From contig JAMPIV010010569.1 of assembly GCA_024509875.1 (NCBI GenBank), positions 310,001 to 374,000 of the forward strand: a stretch of 64,000 nucleotides of DNA. The letters run 5' to 3'. A program made the translations under genes and the position numbers. Each line of letters starts with the position of its first letter. Position 1 is the stretch's first letter. The stretch comes from Oreohelix idahoensis. Its lineage: Eukaryota > Mollusca > Gastropoda > Stylommatophora > Oreohelicidae. This document shows, one piece after another, positions 42,801 to 50,586 of this stretch. The notes beneath the pieces were generated by a model that searched no databases, was not told the DNA's origin, and worked only from the letters and a program-made list of their open reading frames with translations.

Positions 42801-45800
42801 ACTACGACTTACGGAACATGGAACACAAGAAGTATGAATAGGAAGGAAGAGATGAGAAAGCCAAATTAGAAATCCTGTCTTTAACAGAAACAAAGAAAAC
42901 AGGACAAGGAGTTATGGATCTAGATGGCTTCACGCTGCTCTACAGTGGTGTCCCCACATCTGAAAGAGGTAAAGGGGGCGTGGGTTGTATTGTGGCCAAA
43001 AAACCAAAGGGATAATATCAAGGGATGGAACTCTATCTCAGAACGCATTATGGTCCTAAAACTGAAAGGAGGAGAAATCATAGTCAACCTTGTCATTGTG
43101 TATGGGCCAAATAAAGATGAGTGAGTAGAGGTCAAGGAGGAATTCTTCTAGCTGCTTCAAAGGACAGTCGACGACTCCTTAGATGAAATTATCATGCTCA
43201 GAGATTTCAATGCCAGAGTTGGAAATGACCATGCTAGATGGGGTGGAGTTATCGGAAGATATGGAGAAGATACTCTTAATGACAATGGAAAGCCACTCTT
43301 TAGATTCTGCACTGAGTAGAATCTGATCATTACAAACACAAAGTTCCCCCATAAGCGCATACATGTATACACTAGATGTGAACAACACAGAATGAGAAGT
43401 TGGTGATCAACTATGCCATAGTTAGGAAGAGCTCATTCAAATATGGCTGGGATGCTAGAGTGTGGAGGGGGCCAGAGATTGGAAGTGATCACTACTTGCT
43501 TACAATAAAAAGAACAACTGAAAGAGTTACCCGGTCTAGGAACTGCCTAACATCACGTAAGAAGCTAAGTAAACGAACAGGGGAAACGAGCATTAAGACC
43601 TACAAGCTAAGAGAGCCAGAAGTGAAGACCAGATATCAGGGGCTTATTGCTACAGCGGTGAGCAACACAGACGAACAACCTGATGTCCTGGAAACCCTCT
43701 GGCTGACATCAAGGAGTTCAAAAAGACAGCTGCAACAGAAGCATGCGGTGAAGTTCGACTTGGGAACAAGAGAAAGAGGACACCTTGGTGGACAGATGAG
43801 GTTAAAGAGAAAATAAGAGAGAAGAAAAAGGCATGGAAACAATACTTAGGAGCTAAAAGCTCAGCAGGAAAAACAGAAAAATATAGAGAATATATGAAAC
43901 TCAGAACAGAAGCAAGGAACAAAGTGCTAGCAGCAAAACAGAAGTCCTGAGAAGAATTTGGAGAAAAGCTAGAAAAAGATGCGCAAGAAAACCAGAAATT
44001 GTTCTATAAGACCCTAAAGAACATGAGGACGGAAAAACAGTGCCCTCTCAAATTTATAAAGGACAAGCAAAGCAAATTGCTTACTGCCCCGAAGGAAGTA
44101 ATGGAAAGATGGAAAGAATATTTCTCAGAACTCCTGGATGGTGAGCATGGTGAAGCATCAGAAATGATAACCACTAGCACAGAAAAGAAAACCAATGATG
44201 GTGAAGATGACATAAAGATAAAAGAACTGAAGGCAGCACTGGAGAAAATCAAGATGGGCAAAGCAGCAGGGCATGATGGCATAACACCAGAAATAGTTAA
44301 GTACATGGGAGCATCAGGTCACCTATTACTCTTAAGGGTCCTACAGGCAACCTGGTGCAACAAGACCATTCCAAAGGATTTGGAGATTGCCATCATAACA
44401 CCAATTTTCAAAAAGGGTGACAATCGACAATGTGGAAACCATAGAGGCACATCCCTTCTCAGTGTCCCTGGTAAAATCTACTCTAGAATCCTAGAGCAGA
44501 GACTCTGACGCCTAGCTGAGCCACAATTGGATGAGGTCCATTGCAGATTCCGAGCAAATCGAAGTACTCAAGACCTCATCTTCACACTCTGACAGCTGAG
44601 TGAAAAGGCCCTTGAGTATAAGAGTGAGATCTATCTTTGTTTCATAGATCTGGAAAAGGCGTTTGACAGGGTCCCCTGGAGCAAACTTTGGGACTGTTTG
44701 GCAAGGAAGAACATTCCAGCACCTCTAATTCATGCTATACAGAGCTTCTACAAGTCTTGCAGAAATTATGTGAGGACAGCAAACCATAAGTCTGAAGAGT
44801 TCAGGACTAACACTGGTGTAAGACAAGGTGATATCCTGTCACCTTATCTTTTCATACTCCTCATGGACGATGTCATCAAGGCATGTAAGGAGAGAACAAG
44901 AAAGTATTCAGTGGGTTACTGGAAGATGAGACAGGTCTGTATTTGTATTTCAGAGCTGGCATTTGCTGATGATGTTGCCCTGATCGCTAAATCAGAGGCA
45001 CATCTCCAATCCAACCTGCAAGTCTGGAAGGAAGAGCTGGAGAAGACAGGGATGGTCATAAGCAGCTCGAAAACAAAATCCATGGTGATATCATGAAAAG
45101 AAAGAAGACATCAGATTAAGCTGGGAGAACAGGTCCTGGAGCAGGTCGACCACTTTAAATACCTCGGAGCTATTATAGACCGAAAGGGAGGCATCAAAGA
45201 AGAGTTGGCCACTCGAAAAGCAGCAGCTGGGAGACTTTTTCAGGCCATAAATCGAAGATTCCTCAGCAAGAGAGAGGTTGGTAAGAAAACGAAGATGGCT
45301 GTATACCGCTCCACCTATGTCCCAGTCTTGACATATGGATGCGAGTCATGGGCAATGACTATAACCCACAAAAGCCAGATCCAAACCTCAGAAATGAGGT
45401 ATCTGAGGAAGGTGGTTGAAGTAACAAGAAGAGACATGGTCCGCAACCAGACGATATGTCAAGGCCTAAAATCCCACCCCCTGCAGACCCAAGTAGAACA
45501 GTCCCAACTAAGATGGTTTGGCCATGTCTGCAGAATGGGAGAAGATCGGCTACCACGACAAGCATGGGAAACAAAGAGCCATGGATCCAGACTCCCAGGA
45601 TGACCCAGAGTCCGCTGGGAGGACAACATTAGACAATCTTTGAAGGACCGAGGACTAGAATGGACCCAGGCCAGGAGGAAGACAGCCGATAGTATAGTCT
45701 GGCGCTCTCTCTTCCAAGCCTCTACACCTCACGGTAGAAGGGGAATGACTAAGTAAGTAAGTAAGTAAGATTACCTCATACCATGGGCCCTCTACCATTT

Positions 45801-48800
45801 TTCAATTTTTGAAAAAATAACACACAGAAATATAAAGACCCTAATGTGTAGTTAAAACATTCTGATGTGATGTGATTGGGGGGAAGAGTGATGAGTTAGC
45901 TGGTTTCCACAAACAATATTTACTGAAAGGCGATGATGGTGACATCTGGATGGACCTGGTTTGAATCGCCACAGTGCCCAGTACTTCTCTCTTTCTTTTT
46001 TTGGTCTGGTGTGCTCCTTTTAATTTTATTCCTTCACATCTCTCTTTCCTTCAAGTGTGTAACATTTTTGAATAAATCCTATTTATATGTCACCAATTTA
46101 AAAAGCTGTTATTTGAATGAAACTTAAAACAAACCTATTAAATTTTCCACTGGAGATAATTTTAAATGATATTATTTAAATAGAAAACAAACAAAAAAAC
46201 TACTACACTTTATAAATGAAACAAATCTGATTTAATTTTTTTTCATGGTCACCAGTTAAAAAAACAACTACAACATAATTTACATATGAAACAAATTCAA
46301 ATTTTCTTTGAAGACCAACAATTTAAAAATATTAAATTACTAGATATTTAAACATGAAAGAGACCTGATTAAAATTTCCTTACTGGCCACCAATGTAAGA
46401 CACATAAAAAGTACTACATGAATTAAAACATGAAACAAACCTGATCAAATCCTCTTGATAGATCATCCTCCACATCATTTTCTACGTCAAATATGCAAAA
46501 CATTTTATCCTCCTTCACAAGAGACTTTACATCACCAACAGCACTGCAACCAGAAGATTTGCTTGCTTTTGATTCAGCACAGTTTTGGTGTATGCTTGAC
46601 AAATCATTGCAACAGTGATCAGAAGGTCTGGAAGATGAAGTAACAAAGTCATTTTCTTTGTTTTCTGAATCTGACTGCCCCTTGCTTGCTCTACAACTGC
46701 CATTTACCTCCTTGTCACACTCAAACCTGCTCGATGATACCGGCTTCTCAAGTGAGGTGCCAGAATCTTCAACAGGGTTTGTATCATCCTGGTCATTATC
46801 TTTATCTAAAAGATCAAGATCTAATGCTCTTCGACTCCACGTTATTCGAAACCTGTTTGCACGTGATGTCTGCTCTGTCTCTTTCCTAAGCTTGTCAGTA
46901 ACTTCAGGTAAATGAAGAGAATGTTTAAAATTGGCGGAGTGAGAATGAATTTCTTTATGCACCTTTTTCCGTCGAATTGCCTCTTTAATGTGTTTTGAAA
47001 CTGGTTCATTCTGCCAGGTACCAAAAGAGAGAGAAAGAAAAACATATCACACATTCTTTAGTCACGTATATTTGGTTGGAAAACACAAAATAATTATACA
47101 AATGCATGTAAACAAAACTGCCTTCAAATAGAGGTAGAGAATGTCACAGCATCTGGTCTATCATTTTCCTTTCTGCTCCTACTAAACATGGATCCACTGC
47201 AGCTGATTCCATTGCAGGAAGCCAACACCAAGCATTCACATGCTCGTGCAGTGGTGGTTCATAGCAACTGAAATAATAAGCTAGCCACTAAAATATAAAG
47301 CAGACTAGTAGGGCATGGGAAAAATACTGTCCATGTCAATCACAAGAGATGAGACATATGAAATCAGTACAGATGGAAAGTGTAAACTAATCTGCGTGTG
47401 TAAAATAAAAGCAAAAAAAAAAAGAAAAAAAAAAGAAAAGGATATAAACAATATGAATACGCCAAGTCTGAATTATTCTTTTAACGTGCCCCACTTGTAT
47501 GGGATAATACCAGCTAGCTTTACTTCTTCAGTCCATGAAGTGTAGTGGGGAGCTGAAGTTTGCATTCGTGAACCATGGTCCAGTTTCATTGCTGTCCCGT
47601 TGGGATACTTTCTGTCATATCATTTATGTATATAAGGAACCACAGGACTCCCCCTATGGGACGAATTATTCCACTGTCATTTTTGTTTGCTAGTCTAACC
47701 TTGTACTCATATTTTGGCAGTTTTGTTGTCAAGGTTCTGGCCGAACAATTTATTTATGTTACCATATATGTATGTGTAAATTACTTGGTAAAGTCTGGGA
47801 AAAGGAAGAGATACCAGCAGAATGGAAGGAAGGATATCTGGTTAAGTTGCCTTCTTCTTCTTCTTTGATCCTTAGCCGGCGACCGTCAAAGCAGTCAGTG
47901 GCCATCACGCCTAGTGGCGTCTTGTAGGGCAACAACAAATTGATTCCCCTTTGCTCGGTTGGTGGCCATCCTTCGTACAGTGCCCCAACTCTGGTTCATT
48001 CTTTGCATCTCAGCCTCCACAGTCCTCCACCAGGTTGTTTTTGGTCTGCCTCTCTTTCGTTTTCCTTCAGGGGTCTAAAGCATAGCTGTTCTTGTGATGG
48101 CATCAGGGTCTCTTCTGAGGACATGACCAACCCAGCTCCAGCGTCTGCCAGCTATGATGGTGTGCATGTCCTCTTGCTTGCTACGAGTAAGCAGATCTTG
48201 GTTAGTGCTTGCGTAGAATAGAGGGGTTAAAATGATATGACAAGGTTACCAACGTGGAACTGATGACAAGAACTAGACAAGTGCCAGTGGAACAAGAGAT
48301 GAGAAGAAGACGATGGCGATAGATAGGACACACACTGAGAAAACTTGTTGATAGCTTTACAAGGCAGTCCTTGTTCTGGAACCCCCAGGGCAAGAGAGGC
48401 AGAGGTAGACCAAGAAGCACATGGAAAAGAGAGCTGGAAACAGAGGTGAAAATAATGAGGAGAACGTGGAAAGAACTTGAGATGATGGCACGTGACAGGA
48501 GGACTTGGCATGTGTTTGTTGAAGGCCTATGCTCCTTTGGGAGTGGAGGGTTATGAAATGAATGAATATGTAAGTGTGAATGTGGGTATATATATATACA
48601 CACGCACGTATCCATAAAGCAGAATCCGAACACTTGAAAACCGCATTATTTCGAAAATCAAAAGTTTTTTCGGCCGACTTTTGGGCAATTTTGAAGCAAC
48701 TTGGGCTACTTATCAAGATTTTTTTTTGACTATTTTGGACGATTTTTTGGGTTAATTTTGCAAATACCCGAAAACCAAAAAAATCCAATTTCTGAAACAC

Positions 48801-48855
48801 GGCCGTCCTCGAGCATTTCGAAGTCTGGATTACTGACCTGTGTATATTAGTGGAC

Positions 48856-48886
<31 letters not shown>

Positions 48887-50014
48887 CACACACACACAAT
48901 TTGGTATAGCTTATTAAAGGTGAAATTTTCTCAAGCATTTCATTTAGGCTAACTTAAATAAGGCTGGGTCACTCAATACACTGACACAATACGCACAAAT
49001 AATATAACTGCCCCACCGTAAGTCAAACCACTACCACATCCTTTTGTTTGTGAGAAGGCCTGCAACTAAACCAATATCACACAGCTACATAAGCTATACC
49101 GAAAGTGTGTGTCTTCTTCTTCAAGTACCGTGCCAGCTGGCCATATAGATCATGTCTCTCCATAACTTAGCTGTTAATCAATCTTGTTGCTGACTTCTTT
49201 TCATGACAAGACATCAGACCACCCAGTAACTTCTCTCATTTCATTCTCGATAACTGTTGTCACAATATATAGACCTACCAGTTTTTTTTCATCTCAAAGT
49301 GCTCAGAGAAAGTGGACTCCTTCCTTCTAATATGCATAATACGCTTCCCTTCTGCACTGGCTTCCTCCAGATATCCTCATTACTCTTTTATATAGCTGTC
49401 TATTTATTCTTAACATTCTATTATAAAACCACATCTCTGTGGTCTCCAGGGATTTTCCTGCTTGCCTACTAATTGCCCGTGACTCACTCCCATTTATCAG
49501 GATTGGTTCTATTCTTTGTCGAGCATAGGTTTACTTTCAATACATACAGGCATTGATTGAAAGTATGCTTAAGAAATGAAAACCTTTCTTTCTCATACAT
49601 ATTTTCTACATTGTTTATAGTGATGCCACTAAATACTACCATTGGAGGTCACTGTCGCACAGTTTAGATATAATACAAGTTTCTTTACGTCGGCCAAAAA
49701 CAAAAATATATACTGCGGGCCGTTAATTTAGCGCTCCTGTGGCCTTTTTTCATCTACAGCTGAAATGAAATTAACATGATCACATTGAATTAATTTGGTA
49801 CACAAACTACAAACGTTCACACTTAAGAAGTTTAGGCTACCGTGTCTTGCGATTATATCTAATTACGACTCACTTTTGAGCGGATGGTTCCTGCGAAAGA
49901 TAAGACACTGTTCGTTTCCAAAATATCCTCTTCCCGTCGTCTTTTGCAGGATAAAAACAGAGCCTCGGCTGGATCATCATCAATCCTCCGCTTCACTCTG
50001 ATGACAGAAGTCAT
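30802..50014 (-). CDS. SLC7A6OS: SLC7A6OS/Iwr1 homologue, five-exon gene model
   Basis: Spliced model on the minus strand: 50014-49874, 47010-46441, 39269-38951, 37622-37545, 30875-30802. Total 1,182 nt, 393 residues and a stop. All junctions have GT/AG and the phases join without a shift. The N-terminus (VIRVKRR...CKRRREED) resembles the basic nuclear-localisation start of the family. Exon 3 carries the Iwr1 signature DEFVYDLYY, then [20 protein letters not shown]. The tail is acidic. Family role: Iwr1 binds assembled RNA polymerase II in the cytoplasm and guides its nuclear import through importin-alpha. The human protein is about 309 residues; the extra length lies mainly in exon 2. Introns of 2.9, 7.2, 1.3 and 6.7 kb are packed with transposons. 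Exons 1-3 are secure; exons 4 and 5 rest on splice sites, phase and acidic composition. Confidence 0.85.
31323..34320 (-). pseudogene. LINE-a: near full-length, decayed EN-RT retrotransposon in intron 4
   Basis: Read leftward from about 34320. The endonuclease starts near 33988 ([16 protein letters not shown]), with [13 protein letters not shown] (33560-33600) and the catalytic histidine region near 33290. A linker follows ([20 protein letters not shown]), then the RT ([20 protein letters not shown] near 32770, GVRQG-type text near 32220, [10 protein letters not shown] text near 32360), and the C-terminus near 31560. It ends in (GAA)n at 31323-31335. About 3.0 kb, close to the usual size of an RTE-type single-frame element. 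Many frameshifts and stops. It lies in intron 4 in the same orientation as the gene. RTE affinity is inferred from length and layout. Confidence 0.82.
34322..36800. other. Unexplained 2.4-kb segment, possible solo LTR or regulatory island
   Basis: Less AT-rich than its surroundings, with no sustained coding frame. A TATA-like GTATATATAC sits at about 34789-34798, followed by a possible start region. A 55-bp duplication is at 35108-35217 and a ~76-bp one (ATTTTATGTATCGTTGTGC twice) near 35628 and 35704. A (GA)n is at about 36160-36182, and AATAAA text is near 36600. These would suit a long LTR, but I found no TG...CA boundary or target duplication. Its origin is open. Confidence 0.4.
35108..35217. 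repeat. 55-bp direct duplication
   Basis: Two tandem, nearly identical copies contain TATTCACTGCGTGAGGGTTA and TACATGGGCGCGCTGTAG. Confidence 0.95.
36801..37544. other. Intron 4 sequence, nothing assigned
   Basis: AT-rich intronic sequence upstream (in plus coordinates) of the candidate exon 4. No repeat family recognised. Confidence 0.35.
37545..37622 (-). CDS. SLC7A6OS: SLC7A6OS exon 4 (probable)
   Basis: A 78-nt candidate between acceptor TTTATTTATCCAACCAG| and donor AAAGTTG|GTATGT. It is open only in the frame that continues exon 3 (phase 1 in, phase 1 out) and encodes [20 protein letters not shown] and a short remainder. Because it is symmetric, skipping it would keep the frame. I cannot match it to a specific vertebrate segment. 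Confidence 0.5.
37623..38950. other. Intron 3 of SLC7A6OS
   Basis: 1,328 bp, AT-rich. Open frames here have no recognisable motif. No transposon was identified. Confidence 0.5.
38951..39269 (-). CDS. SLC7A6OS: SLC7A6OS exon 3 (Iwr1 signature)
   Basis: The acceptor follows a T-rich tract (ACATTGCAG|CAGCAG; a neighbouring CAG could also be used, changing only Gln number). The donor is GCAGAAG|GTGAGT, at 38950-38949. 319 nt, leaving phase 1. It holds DEFVYDLYY and the acidic [16 protein letters not shown] block, the best-conserved part of the family. A 38-bp tandem array begins about 18 bp upstream of the acceptor. Confidence 0.92.
39287..39590. repeat. 38-bp tandem array next to the exon 3 acceptor
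   Basis: About eight units of 38 bp: AAATCAAGTTAAACAAAGGT, CATCAATATGTGTAAAAG. The array begins some 18 bp upstream of exon 3 and so replaces much of the normal intron end. Confidence 0.93.
40223..41461. repeat. Triplicated ~327-bp block
   Basis: Unit 1 starts near 40223, unit 2 near 40548, and partial unit 3 near 41271. Each opens with TTGCTGTTGTTTTGCTT-like text, then CTCTTAATCTTTCCAGTTAT, AATATTCTGTGTAGGCCCT, GAGTAGGCCTACTTTATT and TCATTGGTCTAG. Subtracting the LINE-b in unit 2, the spacing is 324-329 bp. Units have diverged substantially. Confidence 0.85.
40621..41025 (-). mobile_element. LINE-b 3' fragment with target-site duplication
   Basis: A minus-strand LINE-b end ([56 protein letters not shown]) with the (TAAG)n tail at its left. 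It is flanked by TTCAATATTTCC at 40621-40632 and 41014-41025. About 120 C-terminal codons remain open. Inserted in unit 2 of the triplicated block. Confidence 0.92.
41750..42135 (+). mobile_element. SINE-4 copy, tRNA-derived with (GAA)n tail
   Basis: The tRNA-like head has a perfect B box GGTTCGAATCC at 41812-41822 and a weaker A box (TAGCTAGGTGG). A ~300-bp body follows (CATCAGGACCAGCGAACC, CCACGTGGTGGTCCTGG, GATGTGTCGACCGAAAGG), ending AATGAGGAAGAAGAAGAA. The GAA tail is like those of LINE-a and LINE-RH. No second copy lies in the window. Confidence 0.6.
42136..42524. other. Unassigned AT-rich interior of the TIR element
   Basis: No supported gene or repeat. Confidence 0.3.
42611..45770 (+). 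pseudogene. LINE-b: near full-length EN-RT retrotransposon, decayed
   Basis: The 5' UTR begins CCTAGGCCGGTCCCAAGC. The endonuclease lies at about 42850-43520: [34 protein letters not shown] (family GDFNARVG), [10 protein letters not shown]. The RT lies at about 43999-45100: [55 protein letters not shown] (catalytic Asp pair). The C-terminus contains [19 protein letters not shown] and [13 protein letters not shown], then a stop and the (TAAG)n tail at about 45752-45768. The frame is broken by stops and shifts (near 43317, 44508, 44592, 45096, 45603), so no full protein is made. Layout and ~3.2-kb length suit the RTE clade (BovB-like proteins). It lies in intron 2, opposite to the host gene. 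Confidence 0.88.
45771..46115. other. Intron 2 sequence, nothing assigned
   Basis: AT-rich with no recognised repeat. Confidence 0.35.
46120..46440 (-). repeat. Degenerate ~75-bp tandem repeat carrying donor-like sites
   Basis: Four or five diverged units follow the exon 2 donor. On the minus strand they repeat the junction text: true site GATCAG|GTTTGTTTCATG, then AATCAG|GTCTCTTTCATG (about 46365), AATCAGATTTGTTTCAT (about 46220) and AATAG|GTTTGTTTTAAG (about 46132). The array looks like serial duplication across the exon/intron boundary. Confidence 0.65.
46441..47010 (-). CDS. SLC7A6OS: SLC7A6OS exon 2
   Basis: Acceptor CTTTTGGTACCTGGCAG| at 47011-47012 and donor GATCAG|GTTTGT at 46440-46439. 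190 codons, phase 0 at both ends. It encodes [16 protein letters not shown], then [17 protein letters not shown], which corresponds to the family's RYRVLSSRR-type segment. A Ser/Asp/Glu-rich low-complexity stretch follows ([25 protein letters not shown]). The region just outside the donor is a degenerate tandem repeat containing donor-like sequences. Confidence 0.85.
47160..47275 (+). repeat. R1 partial copy (left half)
   Basis: GGATCCACTGCAGCTGATTC, AAGCATTCACATGCTCG and GCAGTGGTGGTTCATAGC match the R1 copy at 54645-54925. It lies in intron 1. Confidence 0.6.
47276..47785. other. Intron 1 sequence, nothing assigned
   Basis: Contains an A-rich stretch near 47410-47440. No supported feature. 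Confidence 0.35.
47788..47850 (+). pseudogene. Short LINE RT fragment (LINE-c?)
   Basis: Encodes [19 protein letters not shown] text followed by EGYLVKLP, a widely shared LINE reverse-transcriptase motif. It is cut off by the LINE-a tail that follows. It may be the front of the LINE-c piece at 48208, with the middle lost. Confidence 0.5.
47851..48207 (-). mobile_element. LINE-a 3' fragment
   Basis: (GAA)n tail at the left (CTTCTTCTTCTTC on plus), then the LINE-a C-terminal region (AGCAGTCAGTGGCCATCACG, TCAGGGGTCTAAAGCATAGC) up to GTAAGCAGATCTTGGTTAG. Highly similar to 50627-51000. Confidence 0.85.
48208..48565 (+). pseudogene. LINE-c C-terminal fragment
   Basis: The plus frame encodes [56 protein letters not shown] and VEGLCSFG, a well-known LINE C-terminal layout ending in a short Gly-rich tail and TGA/TAG. 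The 5' RT core is missing. Confidence 0.75.
48606..48840. mobile_element. Possible pogo-like MITE
   Basis: The right end reads GTCTGGATTACTGACCTGTG, a pogo-type terminus on the complement (CAGGTCAGTAATCCAGAC). The left has a weaker counterpart, GCAGAATCCGAACACTTG. The interior has CGAAAATC and TTTTTTGGG stretches. The boundary pairing is imperfect. Confidence 0.4.
48856..48898. repeat. (TG)n(TA)n(CA)n palindromic microsatellite
   Basis: GT repeats pass into TA repeats and then CA repeats, forming an extended inverted repeat capable of a cruciform. Confidence 0.95.
48901..49873. other. Intron 1 of SLC7A6OS, proximal part
   Basis: No transposon or gene that I can support. Short open frames carry no motif. 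Confidence 0.4.
49874..50014 (-). CDS. SLC7A6OS: SLC7A6OS exon 1
   Basis: ATG at 50014, 47 codons, ending at donor AAAA|GTGAGT (GT at 49873-49872), phase 0. It encodes [11 protein letters not shown]...CKRRREED, two basic clusters 14 residues apart like a bipartite nuclear-localisation signal. I chose this ATG because conservation with the family starts there (MxxxxVKRK-type start). An upstream in-frame ATG exists, but its extension has no family match. Confidence 0.9.
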
Positions 50015-50257
50015 AATTAATACTTCTACTGCCGTCAGCGGCAAACAATTGAGAACATAAAAGTTCAGCACTCTTGCTCATGCTTCCGTATTGGGCGGTG
50101 AAAATATAATTTTTGCCCTATTCATTATATCGTTTGAAATGAAGAACAGTAGACTCTCTTTTCGATACGGCGTAAAAAAATAAAAATAATTTAGAGACGC
50201 AATAAAAATGGATAAGGGTTAGGAATCCGAACCCTAACAGCAGTCCTAACCTTAACG

Positions 50258-50542
50258 ATGTTTGCGAATTATTTGGATGACATGGAAGTCGAACACGACC
50301 CACTATTATCATTTCAACCATTAGGCCTTTATTTAAACAATGTAAAAAAAGATATTGCAAGTGTCGTGCCTCGAGGCGATCATGTCTCTCCCCAACTCAA
50401 ATTGTTACCCTTTTCATTGGTTCTATTGTTCAACTCTTTCCATGCTTTATTGTTAGGCTATAGGGGCCTACATCATCTTTTCTCCGTCTTTCTCTGTTTA
50501 TCTTTCCCTCTATCTTTACCGTGTTCTTTTTTGTTTTCCTAG
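50258..50542 (+). CDS. Candidate divergent ORF near the SLC7A6OS start (uncertain)
   Basis: An ATG-led plus-strand frame lies 243 bp from the SLC7A6OS start codon and points the other way. The first ~45 residues (MFANYLDDMEVEHDPLLSFQ, PLGLYLNNVKKDIASV) look compositionally protein-like; the rest (LLFNSFHALLLG...) does not. A weak donor-like GCAA|GTGTCG follows the first part. It could be a first exon of a divergent gene sharing a promoter, or chance. I do not recognise it. Confidence 0.25.
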   Translation: MFANYLDDMEVEHDPLLSFQPLGLYLNNVKKDIASVVPRGDHVSPQLKLLPFSLVLLFNSFHALLLGYRGLHHLFSVFLCLSFPLSLPCSFLFS

Positions 50543-50586
50543 CGGGTTTTACCTTCTTGGCGAGGTACGTACCTTTCAAGCTAGAC

